A stretch of DNA of 64,000 nucleotides from Parapristionchus giblindavisi (taxonomy: Eukaryota > Nematoda > Chromadorea > Rhabditida > Diplogasteridae), in the NCBI GenBank assembly GCA_943737045.1, contig CALSFV010000085.1, forward strand, positions 15,001 to 79,000, read 5' to 3'. The position numbers and the translations under genes are program-made. This document shows positions 10,560 to 21,154 of the stretch, piece by piece. Numbering within the stretch: the stretch's first letter is position 1; every line of letters starts with the position of its first letter. The notes beneath the pieces were generated by a model. The model saw nothing but the letters and a program-made list of their open reading frames with translations. It ran no database searches and was not told the DNA's origin.

Positions 10560-11680
10560 TGAGGTGGGTCATGCAGGGGATGATCCTTCCTTCATAGATC
10601 AATGGGTCTTCGTTCATCTATACATCGATTAATCAATAACAATAGACGCAATAACAGATCGATAATCATGAGTGCGACAGAGAAGAAGAGAGTAACGATA
10701 AGGAAGAGATATAGCTAGAAAAGGAGGGAAAATCACCGAGAGTGAAGGGGCAAAAGGACCGAAGATTGCAAACGAAGGAAGGGAAGAGATGTAGTAGGAT
10801 AGGGGAAGACCATGACCAAAGGAAATTGGAGGGAGAAGCAGAGGTGGAGTGATCGAGAGATAGTGAAGGAGAGGGAGGAAAGGGAAGAGGGAGAGGGAGA
10901 GGGATGACAAGAGACTAGACTATAATAATTACGAATGAAAAGATCAAGAAAAGTTTATCGAAACGCAGTTCCAAATGGTGGGATACGCAAATGAATCAAC
11001 AGTATCGAGGCTAGATCATTGATGCAACGTTTTTTTCTTTCTCTGCACTCTCTCGCTTTCCCTCAATCTCTCACTCTGTCAGCTCTCTCGTACGTTAGCA
11101 CGCTCTCTGAAGCACATGATAAAGTCAAAGATCAAAGATCAATTTTAAAAAGGAAACAAACAGGGAGTGAAGAGTGGCGAAAGGAAGGAAGACTGCAAAC
11201 GAAATGAACGAGAATGATAAAATGTGAAGTAGATCATATGCAAGACTAGACAACAATAACGAAATTACAAGCAATTAGTTAAAATCTCAATGAACGAAAT
11301 AGGGTTGGAATGAAGGAAAGGAAGAAACAGAGGAAGAGGGACATAGGAGACATAGCAGACAACATGGGGGATCGATCGACAAGCCGGGAATCACCAAAAC
11401 ACTATTGATGGTAGGTCATAGACGAGGGCATTGGTTTCTCTCTCTGCACTCTCTCACTTACCCACTCTCTCTCACTCTGTCTGTACTCTCTCACATTTGC
11501 ACACTCTCTGCTATGATCAAAGAACGATCACATAATCTTGTCGTAGCCAGGAAAGGAATAGGATTAGTAAATCATCTTTACGTGCACTTGAATTCAGATC
11601 GATGACCCTAGGAACAAGGTAGATCACCTTCTAGAACGTCAAGACCGAGCGCGTGATTGTGCGCGCGCTCCTTGGTATTC
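10560..11680. repeat. Array module E, copy 1 with purine-rich tract
   Basis: It matches 27110-28230, 39981-41099 and 63791-64000. From about 10640 to 10915 the plus strand is strongly purine-biased (GGAGAGGGAGGAAAGGGAAG-type sequence). It is followed by pyrimidine-rich patches (CTCTCTCGC, CTCTCTCAC) near 11030-11110 and 11440-11510. No convincing coding frame is present. It lies immediately upstream of a TATA box. Confidence 0.7.
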
Positions 11681-11682
11681 CG

Positions 11683-11690
11683 TATATAAG
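11683..11690 (+). promoter_or_regulatory. TATA box upstream of module F, copy 1
   Basis: TATATAAG lies in the context CGTATATAAGACGACATCAT, after a GC-rich GTGCGCGCGCTCC. The context is conserved at 28232 and 41100. It is placed where a pol II start near 11715 would begin the exon-like series of module F. Confidence 0.5.
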
Positions 11691-12315
11691 ACGACATCAT
11701 GGTTCTCATCGTCATTTATCGTCTCTTCCCACCTGCTCGTCTTCACCTTTCATCCGCTCAACTACAACTCCGATGACCGTCTAGATGTATCTCAACTTCC
11801 GGAGTAATCTGCGCTAATCTACACACGGATTCGTCTGTTTCTTGAGTCAGGTATCATATCCCACACCATCGTTGCCGTACTATTGATTATCTTTCTCTTA
11901 ATGTGTTTTCTTTTATGCCTTATCTTGTCGCATCCGTTAACTTGCTATAGTTGCAGCTCTCTGCCGTCATTTATGGTCTTTCATACCCCTGCCCGTCTTC
12001 ATCTCTCATCCGCACAACTACCACTCCGATGACCGTCTCCATGCCTGTAATCTTCGCTCGCCTGCCCGTGGATTCGTCATCTAACGAAGGATACGCCTGT
12101 TTCTTCAGTCCGGTATCGTATCCCACCCCACCCCACCATAACCGGATCGATCAACCATCCGTTAATGCCCTCGGTAGTGTACGGCTAGGTATGACCTCCT
12201 GGATAGTTGATTTTGGTAGACCACTAGTTACTTTAGTTAGCTCTGATTCTCGTTTTTTCCGTTACTTAGATAGTCTTACGGTACCGTATCCCGGTATGCC
12301 CGTTCATGGGGTATT

Positions 12316-12348
12316 CTCGGTAACGAGCAATTTATAAGGCTCACCGGG
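12316..12348 (+). other. Conserved stem-loop of module F
   Basis: The stem CTCGGT/ACCGGG encloses GAGC/GCTC with an AAC bulge and a ten-base loop. Here the second stem base is T, giving a U-G pair on the plus-strand RNA. It is one of eight copies. Confidence 0.6.
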
Positions 12349-13405
12349 TTTACCTCAAGTACGGCTGGGTATGGTTTCGTGGATAGATTAGTGCAGTATA
12401 TTATTTAGTTTTTTTGCATGAGTACCATGTATTAGCTCTCTTCACTTCTACAGTAGACATCTTTCTTACCGTATCGGTTTTCTATTTTACTGTATCTATA
12501 CATCTACAGGATCGTCATCACCACCTACTCTTCGGGCTACTCTAAGCTACTCTAACCGATTCTGGAGCCTTCGATGCGACGTCGACTTTTGGGCTTCTGA
12601 AATGAAGACCAGTACTACTGGACGTCTATTCGGTACGTTGACATCTACCTTTACCGTAGACATATTTCTTACTGTATCGGATTTCTATTTTACTATATCT
12701 ATCCATCTACAGGTCGACTCATTGTTTCGTCGTCGATATCGATCGTTATCATCACCTACTCTACGGTCTACTCTAGTCTACTCCACTCTACACTACTCTA
12801 CTCTACTCTACGGGCGAAGCTAAGCTACTCTAACGGTTCTGGAGGCTTCGATGCGAAGTCGACTCTTCGGCTACTGAAGTGAAGACCAGTACTTCTCGAC
12901 TACTACTCGGTACGTTGACATCTACTTTTACCGTAGACATCTTTCTTACTGTAACTATTTTCTTTTTTCTCAATCTTTCTTTCCCTCGTCTATGATATTC
13001 TATCCATCTACAGGTGGACTCATTGTCTCGTCGTCGCCATCAACGATCGTCATCATCATCTTCTCCACACTATTCCTCCACTCTACTCTACGGCTCGAAT
13101 ACAACTCCGCTGACAATCTTGATGCATGCAATCTTCGCTCGTCTGCCCATTAATTCGTCATCTAACCAAGGATACGCCTGTTTCTTCAGTCAGATATCGT
13201 ATCCCACCCCACCATAACCGCATCGATCAACCTTCTGTTGATGCCCTCTGCCGTGCGGTAGTGTACGGCTGGGTATAACCCCATGAATAGTTGATTTGGG
13301 TAGACCACTAGTTTTAGTTCCTTGGTTAGTTCCAATTCTCGTTTTTTCCCGTTAGTTAGATAGTCTTACGGTACCGTATCCCGGTATGACCGTTCATGGG
13401 GTATT

Positions 13406-13438
13406 CCCGGTAACGAGCGATTTATAAGGCTCATCGGG
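13406..13438 (+). other. Conserved stem-loop of module F
   Basis: The stem is CCCGGT/ATCGGG with an inner GAGC/GCTC. The C-to-T change in the 3' arm leaves a G-U pair on the plus strand. The loop has one A-to-G change. Confidence 0.6.
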
Positions 13439-13680
13439 TTTACCTCAAGTACGGCTGGGTATGGTTTCGTGGATAGATTAGTGTAGAATATTATTTATTA
13501 ATATTAAATTAAATTAAATTTAGTATTTCGATTTTTTTGTTGCATTAGTATCATGTCTCTCTTTACCTCTACAGTAGACATCTTTCTTACTGTATCGGTT
13601 TTCTATTTTACTGTTTCTTTCCATCTACAGGTCGACTCATTGTTTCGTCGTCGATATCGATCGTTATCATCACCTACTTT

Positions 13681-14171
13681 CAGGGCTGTGCATTTTTCGT
13701 TTTTCGATTTTTCGGATTTTTCGATTTTTCGACTTTTTTCGAACAATTTTTTCGACTTTTTTCTCGAAAAATCGAAAAAAAGGAGAACTGAAAATAGCAC
13801 TTAAAATTGAATATTTTGTCAATTCGGTATTATTTGAAAGTTCTGTAGTTGTATTCCAGGTAACGTTTGCAATAATTTAATCATTTTTTGCAACTGTGAT
13901 TGTATCAATAGAGATAGGTTGTCTAACTGAACTACCATAGAATAATCCAAACTCTCTCAAAAAGACACTTTGGATAGTATTCTTTTGCTTGATATAGTAA
14001 CTGGGACTCGTGCAAGCCAAGCAAGTCGCGAGAAATTAAAAGAAATTGCATTTAGAAATTCTTATACAGCATTTTTCGATTTTTTCGATTTTTTTCGATT
14101 TTTTCGACTTTTATTTCCGAAAAATTTCGTTTTTCGAATTTTTTTCGAAATTTTTTTTTCGCACAGCCCTG
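13681..14171. mobile_element. hAT-like non-autonomous element, 491 bp
   Basis: It has perfect CAGGGCTGTGC terminal inverted repeats and an 8-bp target duplication CCTACTTT (13673-13680 and 14172-14179). Subterminal regions are dense in TTTTTCGA-type repeats that pair between the ends. CAGGG ends with 8-bp duplications are characteristic of hAT elements. No transposase is present. Confidence 0.88.
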
Positions 14172-14264
14172 CCTACTTTAACGGGCTAGAGTAGTCTACT
14201 CTACTCTTCTCTACTCTAACGGGCTACTCTAGTCCACTCTACTCTACTCTACGGGCAACTCTAA

Positions 14265-14443
14265 CAAGGGAATCACAACTGGAAACGGAAACGATTACGA
14301 CATTTACCAATATAGGTGCATAGGGTTGGGGGGAGATGACCAAAAGTTGTTTCAAAAGTAGCGTCGCTGATCTACCAATCGATATTTTCAATCCATATGG
14401 GTTAATTTCTGAATCGTTTCCGTTTCCTGTTGTGCTTACCTTA
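14265..14443. mobile_element. MITE, 179 bp, with TAA target duplication
   Basis: Inverted ends share CACAAC and GGAAACGGAAACGATT over about 34 bp. TAA flanks both sides (14262-14264 and 14444-14446), and the uninterrupted module sequence (CAACTCTAAGCTACTC) is found at about 14805. A 3-bp TWA-type target suggests PIF/Harbinger-like, but the family is not certain. Confidence 0.75.
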
Positions 14444-14959
14444 TAAGCTACTCTAACGAGTGCTGGAGGTGACATCAGTGCGACATCGACTTTTGTGCCA
14501 CTGGAATGAAGACCAAGGAAGAATGTCCTCCTCGTAGGGAGATGACGAATGCTCTCAATGATGGTGGTGTGTTATGCTGCTGTCGAAACTAAATAAAGAT
14601 TTTGGGGTTTGATGATCACAAGTATTATTTAGTATTTCGATTTTTTTGTTGCATTAGTATCATGTCTCTCTTTACCTCTACAGTAGATATCTTTCTTACT
14701 GTATCGGTTTTCTATTTGACTGTATCTATCCATCTAGAGGTTCACTCATGGTTTCTTCGTCAACGATCGTTATCATCATCTTCTCTAATCTAGTCTACTG
14801 TACGGGCAACTCTAAGCTACTCTTACGGATACAGTAGATGACATGGGTGAGACGTCGACTTTTGCGCTACTGGTGTGAAGACCAGTGAAGAGTGTCATCC
14901 TGACGAATGCTCTCAATGATGGAGTGCTATACTTCTTTCTAAACTAAATAAAGCTTTTT

Positions 14960-15090
14960 TGGGGTTTTAATGTTTCCGAGTGGTGTCCAAGCCCGCGAAG
15001 TTAAATGTACGAGAATCACTATGTAAGCACGAAAAAGCAGAAATGGCGGAGCTACATATCGGTGTATAAGGACGGGCTCTAGAGAGTTTA
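14960..15090 (+). other. Recurrent 3'-end/promoter-like module (GTGTCC module)
   Basis: After the AATAAAG signal comes GTGTCCAAGCCCGCGAAGTT at about 14986, then GGCGGAGC and a GTGTATAAGGACGGGC TATA-like motif. This unit of about 130 bp occurs in all F, B and D modules, in either orientation. It sits between an apparent polyadenylation signal and a pol III-type sequence (U6-like or tRNA-like). Confidence 0.55.
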
Positions 15091-15139
15091 CAGAAAACGT
15101 AAGAGATGATTACTACAGTATGTTGAAACTACGAAAAGA

Positions 15140-15420
15140 AAAAAAAAGTAAAAAGTGCATACCTTACAATTAGAGATAGTATAAAGAATACAAGTGAAGC
15201 GTTCCAAATTTTTTGTACATTTTACTTTTCTAAATCGCCGAGTGTTTATTTTTTTGAGGATCGATTGAGTTCCTGAATTTCGTTTAATGTTCTTAATTGT
15301 GAACCATTAATGTGATAAAAAACTGTTCTAGGGATATATATCTATCAGGTGCAAGTTGTTGATTTGTTGATTGAATAGGTGAACGAAAATACATCCAGAA
15401 TTGATTAAGGAATGAATGAA
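15140..15420 (+). repeat. Array module G, copy 1, with U6 3'-end remnant
   Basis: It contains GAAGCGTTCCAAATTTTTTG at about 15197, matching the 3' end of U6 snRNA. The upstream U6 body seen at 33177 is deleted here. It continues into the spacer before tRNA-Glu. Confidence 0.6.
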
Positions 15421-15544
15421 AACTGCAGGATCACCGATAGATTTAAAAGGTATCAATATTTAATGATGAACTATTCATAGTAGCATGAAACTGTAATTCA
15501 ATAAAATCAATAATCCATTTGATGAATAACAACAAAAGAGGAAA

Positions 15545-15616
15545 TTCCGATGCGGGGAATCGAACCCCGGCCTTGTGGGTGAGAGCCACAAATCCTAACC
15601 ACTAGACCACATCGGA
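15545..15616 (-). tRNA. trnE-CUC: tRNA-Glu (anticodon CTC)
   Basis: All stems pair: acceptor TCCGATG/CATCGGA, D stem GTCT/GGAT (with G-T pairs), anticodon stem TGTGG/CCACA and T stem CGGGG/CCCCG. The loop CTCTCAC gives anticodon CTC. A TTTTG terminator lies downstream on the minus strand. It is probably functional. Confidence 0.92.
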
Positions 15617-15801
15617 TAGTGGTAGGAGTTTCAAGGTAGACATTGATGTTCACCTTCGATTGATACTTAGGTCGACAACTAAGTGAGTTGAAATATCCAA
15701 AACAATTCAATGAATTTCTCTTATTTTCACACAATGATACTCGTACACTTTCTAAAATAGTATTTGTTACTGTATTTTGTTAAATCGCACAAAACGTTTG
15801 G

Positions 15802-15879
15802 TGTCTCATTGTCAGGCTGGAATCGAACCAGCGACCTTCTATTTACTAGACATACGCTCTGCCACTGAGCCAATGAGGC
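15802..15879 (-). pseudogene. tRNA-Thr(AGT) pseudogene
   Basis: The 5' half and anticodon AGT are kept, but extra bases are inserted between the T arm and the 3' acceptor strand, and the anticodon stem has a change. The acceptor therefore cannot form in register. It lies in the same A-cassette position as the gene at 8248. Confidence 0.75.
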
Positions 15880-16272
15880 GACTGATTCAGAATTGCTAAG
15901 TTATCGTTTCGAGAAAAGCAAACAAATTATCCTACTAGAATCTTTCACTCGATCTTTGCACCCGTGTTTCAGGGGCTATAGCGGGCAATTGGGAAAAGTT
16001 TTCAAACAGCAATAAACGCACCTAGGCCTCATTGGTCACGTTATCGCCTCTGCGCAAAGCTAATGATGGAGCGGAGTAGAGAGCGGGTCAATCGAGAATG
16101 CGGCGCATTCCAGACAGGTTTGACCGAGTACAAGGTATAATATAATATACTTTATGCGGTGCGAAAGTAAAGTATAATTTCTGATAAAATATTTGATGGG
16201 TAGTAGAGTACGCATAAATACGATGCTACGACTTGGGTAGCAAAGATGAAAATTACAAATAAAAATAAATTC

Positions 16273-16599
16273 CTACAAAGACGGCAATGAAGCGATGGAT
16301 TTTCGGAAAGATTTTACAGAAGGACATATTATAATATTATTATTAAGCTGATTCCAAGAGTTGACTACACGATTAGAAATGAAATAGGCAAAGCGAGTGG
16401 ATTTAAAAATATGTTTTCTATAAATGAAATTGTTTCTACGAGAATGTCTTGTATTTAGGGAGGGTAGGAAGAAGAGGGGATTGTCGAGCTCGATGAGTCC
16501 GTGTGTCACTTTGTAGGCGAAGCACACGTCTGCAAGAGCACGTCGATTCTGAAGAGGCTCTCAATTCAGATAAATTAATCGATTAGAATAAGATGTATA
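16273..16599 (-). pseudogene. LINE reverse transcriptase C-terminal fragment
   Basis: The minus-strand frame includes TSYSNRLIYLN, a stop, then EPLQNRRALADVCFAYKVTHG, and it ends near FISNRVVNSWNQLNNNII, the usual C-terminal signature of CR1/Jockey reverse transcriptases. It joins in sense to the fragment at 18560-18740 once the nested element is removed. The in-frame stop within LN-EPLQ marks it as dead. Confidence 0.75.
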
Positions 16600-16608
16600 A
16601 CACGCCTG

Positions 16609-18550
16609 TCACGTAAGGATCAAGACAAAATCATGGGGTGATCGGACAAAATCTAACCCCTATCATATTGAATATTTTTGGATAGCCCTGACAGTGCCGG
16701 AGAAGATAGCGTTTCGATTTTTTGTCTAAGATCAATTTTGACGAAGATAGACGCCGTTGACTGTCGGATTTTGTAGAAAAGTCTTGACTTTCACCCGCCA
16801 TAGCTCGCTTTGGAATGGGAATAGCGAAAATATCACAAAGACATAAATTGTAGAGAATTTTCAGCAGAATCGAAATAACACAAGCAGAAATTACAAAATC
16901 GATTTTTCATCAACTTATGTGGCGGAAAGCTGACGTTTGCGCCACAAATCGATTGTACACTGAATTTTTGGTTCAGATGATAGATATTGAGAAGACGCAT
17001 CGATTGATGTATGGATATGGGGGTCAAATCGTGGCCGCGATATGAGTTTTTCCCAAAAAACGAGTCTGAAATCCCGGACTTAGCCGATTTTTCGCTCGAG
17101 AGATGGAAGGGTCACTTTGATCTACCCTCTCGTCTCTCGCTGATGAATGATTTACCAACTCTTTTTTTTGTTTTACGTGTTTTCAAGTGTTTTCAACAGG
17201 TTTCCCATTTTCTGAATATATTATTTACTCGAGTATTTCTCTGTGAAGCGACCATCTATCCATGAGAAGGGACCAAGGCTCAAGGGAGTCCATCTTGAGA
17301 AGGACTGCGATTGCGGAGGAATGTGAGTCAATTTTACTATCTAACATGGGAATGGTCGGAACTCACATATCCCGATTTTCGCGAAAGTTGCAGGGTTTAC
17401 TAAATCGACTACGCTGATTCCAAATCAGCCTTAAAAACCTGCGAAATGTTTTTCTGAAGCGAGTTATAGCCCTACGAAAGGCGATTTTTTTTTGATTTTT
17501 CAAGCGATTGTTCAATTGATTTCCCCGCGCGATATAAATTTTATCTCGCTATTCTCTTCTATTCTCTCCTCTATCCATTCCTAGCTGCAGCATGGTAAAG
17601 TGTTATGATGTTTTGTTGGCATTTCGGAGGCAGCTGGTTCGATTCCCCGGCTGTGAACTTCTTTTACTGATTCATGTGTGGACATTTTTTTTATAAATTA
17701 CAAAAAAATCCCACCGGAATACCAACCAATCATCGTAACACTTGACCACGCTGCAGCTGGGAGTTCAGAGAAATGATGATCATGTTGCGAGGGGAAATCA
17801 GTTTAAAAATCGCTAGGAAATTGGAAAAAAAGATCGTTTCTCGCCGGGCTACAACTCACTCGACGATCTAGCACTGCTTCTACTGCGACAAATACTCGCA
17901 AGAGGAGAAGAATCGAGTCGGAGGAGGAATCAGAGATGGAAAATGATGTCTTTGAAATTGTCCAGGAAATAGGGAAACCTGTTGAAAACACGTAAAACAA
18001 AAAAAGAGTTGGTAAATCATTCATCAGCGAGAGACGAGTGGGTAGATCAAAGTGACCCTTCCATCTCTCTTGCGAGAAATCGGCTAAGTCCGGGATTTCA
18101 GACTCGTTTTTTGGGAAAAACTCATATCGCGGCCACGATTTGACCCCCATATCCATACATCAATCGATGCGTCTTCTCAATATCTATCATCTGAACCAAA
18201 AAGTCAGTGTACAATAGATTTGTGGTGCAAACGTCAGCTTTCCGCCACATAAGTTGATGAAAAATCGATTTTGTAATTGCTGCTTGTGTTATTTCGATTC
18301 TCCTGAAAATTCTCTACAATTTATGTCTTTGTGATATTTTCGCTATTCCCATTCCAAAGCGAGCTATGTCGGGTGAAAGTCAAGACTTTTCTACAAAATC
18401 CGACAGTCAACGGCGTCTATCTTCGTCAAAATTGATCTTAGACAAAAAATCGAAACGCTATCTTCTCTGGCACTGTCGGGGCTATCCAAAAATGATTTAA
18501 ACCAAATTTTCATTTTTTCATTGTCCGTTAGTTGTATTGATCCTTACGCG
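16609..18550. mobile_element. Long palindromic element nested in LINE, probably MULE-like
   Basis: It is flanked by a 9-bp near-perfect duplication (ACACGCCTG at 16600-16608, ACACGCGTG at 18551-18559). The ends share CGTAAGGATCAA, and arms of about 0.5 kb (16672-17200 against 17960-18495) are highly similar. A 9-bp duplication with long inverted arms fits non-autonomous Mutator-like elements. The roughly 0.7 kb centre has a GGTTCGATTCC B-box-like motif near 17640 next to a short inverted repeat (GCTGCAGC, about 17585 and 17750), but no cloverleaf forms. Open frames in the arms are mirror images and are not genes. Confidence 0.7.
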
Positions 18551-18559
18551 ACACGCGTG

Positions 18560-18740
18560 ATAAGGAAGTTTGCACTTTGCAAAAATACGACGAGTATACA
18601 CTTTTTGAACATTTTCAATGACTTTTCTCAGCTGTTCCTCATGGGGAGACCAAAGTTCAGAACAATTTTCAAGAATGGAACGGACGTAGGTCATAAACAG
18701 GCGAGAGTATAGTTTAGGACTATTGGAGTGGAAAATGCGA
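18560..18740 (-). pseudogene. LINE reverse transcriptase thumb fragment
   Basis: The minus-strand translation gives YVRSILENCSELWSPHEEQL and VQKVYTRRIFAKCKLPYHAC, matching the post-catalytic region of CR1-type enzymes. It is cut by the nested palindrome just after PYHAC. Confidence 0.75.
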
Positions 18741-18887
18741 TAAATGCGATAAAGGTCACCGACATTTTAGACGTTAAAGGAATTAATATATAATTTAATC
18801 CATATTACAAGAATTCTTAGTATGAGCATGAAACTGTGATTCAATAAAATCAATTATCCATTTCATGAATAACAACAAAAGAGGAAA

Positions 18888-18911
18888 TTCCGATGCGGGG
18901 AATCGAACCCC
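18888..18911 (-). pseudogene. tRNA-Glu(CTC) 3' remnant
   Basis: Only the 3' acceptor strand and T arm remain. The rest is replaced by the end of a CTCAGGTG-type MITE, followed by module F sequence. Confidence 0.8.
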
Positions 18912-18967
18912 CTCAGGTGATTGAATCCTTGCATGATCCAAGTATAATTCGTGCAATTACTGGCATG
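18912..18967. mobile_element. Partial CTCAGGTG-type MITE
   Basis: It has CTCAGGTGATTGAATCCTTG and the following GCATGATCCAAG, then switches into module F at GGCATGAAGACCAG. It looks like a recombination junction rather than a complete insertion. Confidence 0.65.
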
Positions 18968-19500
18968 AAGACCAGTACTACTGGACTACTACTCGGTACG
19001 TTGATATCTACCTTCACCTTAGACATCTTTCTTACTGTAATGGTTTTCTTTACTTTATCTTTCTTTTCCTCGTCTATGATATTCTCTCCATCTACAGGTC
19101 AACTCATTGTTTCGTCGTCAACATCTTCTCCATACTACTCCAGTCTGATCTACTCTAATCCAACTAAGCCACTCTTCGGGTACTGGAGGTGCGACGTCGA
19201 CTTTTGCGCCACTGGAGTGAAGACCAAGGAAGAATTTCATCTGCGTCGGGAGACCAACGCTCTCAATGATGGAGTGTTATACTGCATTCTAAACTAAATA
19301 AAGATTCTGGGGTTTTGATGTTTACAAGCGGTGTCCAAGATCGCGAAGTTAGATGGACAAGAATCACCACGTAAGCATGAAAAAGCAGAAATGGGCGGAG
19401 CCAAATATCGGTGTATAAGGACGGGCTCTAGAGAGTTTACAGAAAACGTATCAGATGATTACTGCAGTATGTTAGAACTTCGAAAAGTTAGAGTACTTCA
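18968..19500 (+). repeat. Truncated module F end and GTGTCC module
   Basis: It carries the last exon-like block of F, with GGTACGTTGATATC and ATCTCTCCATCTACAG-like intron borders, an AAATAAAG signal near 19300, and a mutated GTGTCC module (GTGTCCAAGATCGCG) at about 19340 with GTGTATAAGGACGGGC at about 19411. Confidence 0.55.
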
Positions 19501-19990
19501 AAGATAAAATAAGTAAAAAGAGCATACCTTAGAGATAATATAAAGAATACAAGTGAAGGTATAAAATAATACTCTAGTATCCCTGATGACATCTTTTCTT
19601 GATACAATGAATCTTACAAGTTAGTATTTGCAGTAAAAATGGAATAAAGTTAACGGTCTAAAAATAATACGTATTGAAAAATAACCTTAATATTAGCAAT
19701 TTTAATAATAGGGTCACTGAGATTTTAAATATCGTTATAGAATCTTCCATGACCATACTGGTTCAAAGCAAATTCGTAAAGCGTTCCAATTTTTTTGTTC
19801 ATTTTTTTTTCATTTCAAAATCGCCGAGTGTTTATATATATTTTCTGTTGAGGATCGATTGAGTTCCTGAATTTCATTTCACTGTGAACTATTAATGTGA
19901 TAAAACACCTTTCTAGGAAAATATATAAGGTGCAAGTTGTTCATTGAATAAGCGAATGAAAAATAGATAAAGAACCGATTATGGAGTGAA
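19501..19990 (+). repeat. Array module G, copy 2, with degenerate U6
   Basis: It holds the upstream G spacer (TATAAAATAATACT, CCTGATGACATC) and a U6 3' remnant, AGCAAATTCGTAAAGCGTTCC, near 19767. The central U6 portion is not recognisable. Confidence 0.6.
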
Positions 19991-20813
19991 TTAATTTAAT
20001 TTATCATACATTGAATAAATGTGACAACAAGTGATAAATGAATAATGTGAATAATGTTGAGGCGAGGGGGTCGGAGAAAGGGAGGGAAGGATCTCACTGT
20101 GTATCGTCGCTTCCAGGTTCAATATATTAGGGTGGAGGAGGCCCTAAGCGGGAAGAGGACCGATTTGTGTCAGTAGAGACAGACTGACATGAACCGGAAG
20201 GACAAAAAAAAAGGAGAATCCTTACAAGTCGATGGAAGGGAGGCCTAGTTTGTGAAACAAGGCTTGGGGAGGGGAGGATAAAAGTTTAGCTTTTATTATG
20301 GGTATTGATTGGGATGGATCGATAATACAATGTAGTTTTGTCAGATAACGGGATGTTCTAAGTGCAAAAGATGAACGCATGTTCTCGCGTCTACAACGAG
20401 GAATACGAAAAGAGAAAGAGGATACACGACCATGAGTGGGTTTGAATGTATAGAAGTGACTGGCAGGAAGAAAGATATCACAATGTAGAATTCTTAAGCT
20501 CATTACAATGTCAATAACAAGTCTACGATGATATAGAGAATGAAGAGAGAATAGTGAAAGTCTACAATGGAAAGATGGAGGAGGAAATAAAGTGGGAGAG
20601 TGACAACGAAAGTATAACAATCGACTAAACGTATGATTGACTTTTTCTAATTGACGAACGAGACCTTTACTAGAGGGGGACCAGACAGGACTAGCATATT
20701 CAAGAATGGGCAGGATATAACATTTAAAATCTCTAATATATATTTGTGGTTTAGTACAATTTAAAGATCTGAATAGGATATAAATAAGTGATAAAGCCTT
20801 CTTACAAGTTATA
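19991..20813 (-). mobile_element. 5'-truncated LINE, 823 bp
   Basis: TGAA flanks both ends (19987-19990 and 20814-20817). The uninterrupted site is at about 45313 (GAGTGAATGAAAACTGCA). The 3' end, on the minus strand, is AT-rich. Confidence 0.8.
20222..20813 (-). pseudogene. LINE reverse transcriptase C-terminal fragment
   Basis: About 197 codons of the post-catalytic region remain, with ILPILEYASPVWSP, LEKVNHTFSRLLYFRC and a C-terminal domain ending in KLGLPSIDL. The upstream polymerase motifs are missing through 5' truncation. The open frame extends a few codons into flanking repeat. Its sequence differs from the other LINEs here, so it is a separate family. Confidence 0.8.
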
Positions 20814-20945
20814 TGAATGAAAACTGCAGGATCACCGATAGATTTTAAAGGAATCAATATTTAATAATGAACTATTCATAATTGCTTGAAACTGTGATTC
20901 AATAAAATCAATTATCCATTTGATGATTAACAACAAAAGAGGAAA

Positions 20946-21154
20946 TTCCGATGCGGGGAATCGAACCCCTTCATTGTCAGGTGATTGAATCCTTGCATGA
21001 TCCAAGTATAATTCGTGCAATTACTGGCATGATCATGCATGGAATGTCGAATCATGCATGATTATACTTGTATTCGTGATCATGCAAGGATTTCAACACC
21101 AGAGCCGGCCTTGTGGGTGAGAGCCACAAATCCTAACCACTAGACCACATCGGT
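20946..21154 (-). pseudogene. tRNA-Glu(CTC) gene interrupted by a MITE
   Basis: The 3' part (acceptor and T arm) is at 20946-20977 and the 5' part, with anticodon CTC, is at about 21105-21154. A 127-bp MITE separates them. The first acceptor base is also changed (A instead of T). Confidence 0.85.
20978..21104. mobile_element. CTCAGGTG-type MITE inside tRNA-Glu
   Basis: The left end CAGGTGATTGAATCCTTG and right end GCAAGGATTTCAACACCAGAG are inverted. The interior is a shortened version of the 2843-3115 element. The tRNA segment GGCCTTGT appears intact on the right and mutated (TTCATTGT) on the left, a possible 8-10 bp target duplication. Confidence 0.75.

Larger units (their letters stand above)
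8834..10560 (-). repeat. Array module D, copy 1
   Basis: It is homologous to about 25388-27110, 37270-39096, 47690-49518 and 61924-63790. In order on the plus strand it holds the CATAATATTTTG spacer (where two other copies carry insertions), a tRNA-like sequence on the minus strand, paired TATA-like motifs, the recurrent GTGTCC module, an AATAAA-like signal and a conserved minus-strand frame. A second exon-like interval follows, with a GTACGAG donor near 10155, and then a CACATTGGTG junction to module E. It appears to be a minus-strand counterpart of modules B and C. Confidence 0.75.
11700..14960 (+). repeat. Array module F, copy 1: exon/intron-like transcription unit
   Basis: A series of exon-like blocks is separated by intervals with intron borders. 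One example is AGTCAG|GTATCA near 11851 with a TATAGTTGCAG acceptor near 11955; another is CGGTACGTTGAC with an ATCCATCTACAG acceptor. About 1.1 kb subrepeats are present (12120-13200 and 13200 onward). Each contains a hairpin block, a TACCTCTACAG site and TCTACTC-rich sequence. It ends with AAATAAAG signals near 14590 and 14946. Frames such as LNYNSDDRLDA recur, but stops differ between copies, so it may be a non-coding or decayed gene. Two DNA transposons are inserted. Confidence 0.5.
16137..18751 (-). mobile_element. 5'-truncated LINE fragment split by a palindromic element
   Basis: The uninterrupted spacer at about 34675 (GAGTACAAGGTCAGCGAC) shows the insertion. AAGGT lies at 16132-16136 and 18752-18756. 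Net LINE length is about 0.66 kb of 3' region on the minus strand. The inserted palindrome occupies 16609-18550. Confidence 0.8.

Noticed and set aside
10629..10910. Pro/Ser/Leu-rich frame on the minus strand, repeated at 27175 and 40076
   Set aside because: It is the complement of the purine-rich tract. The composition is explained by the tract, and frames break between copies.
12316..12400. Nematode-type spliced-leader RNA gene on the minus strand (sequence TACTTGAG followed by GTAAAC, then a hairpin)
   Set aside because: The donor-like junction is attractive, but there is no Sm-site-like AUUUUUG, the leader part does not match a known SL pattern, and stem variation favours the plus strand.
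13681..14171. Simple low-complexity TTTTTCGA sequence
   Set aside because: Perfect CAGGGCTGTGC ends and an 8-bp target duplication show that it is a transposon.
17585..17760. tRNA gene in the centre of the palindromic element
   Set aside because: Only a GGTTCGATTCC motif and a 7-bp hairpin are present. No acceptor or anticodon arm can be drawn.
17011..18156. Two frames sharing MDMGVKSWPRYEFF on opposite strands
   Set aside because: They are mirror images in the arms of the palindromic element, with no family match and no conserved extension.
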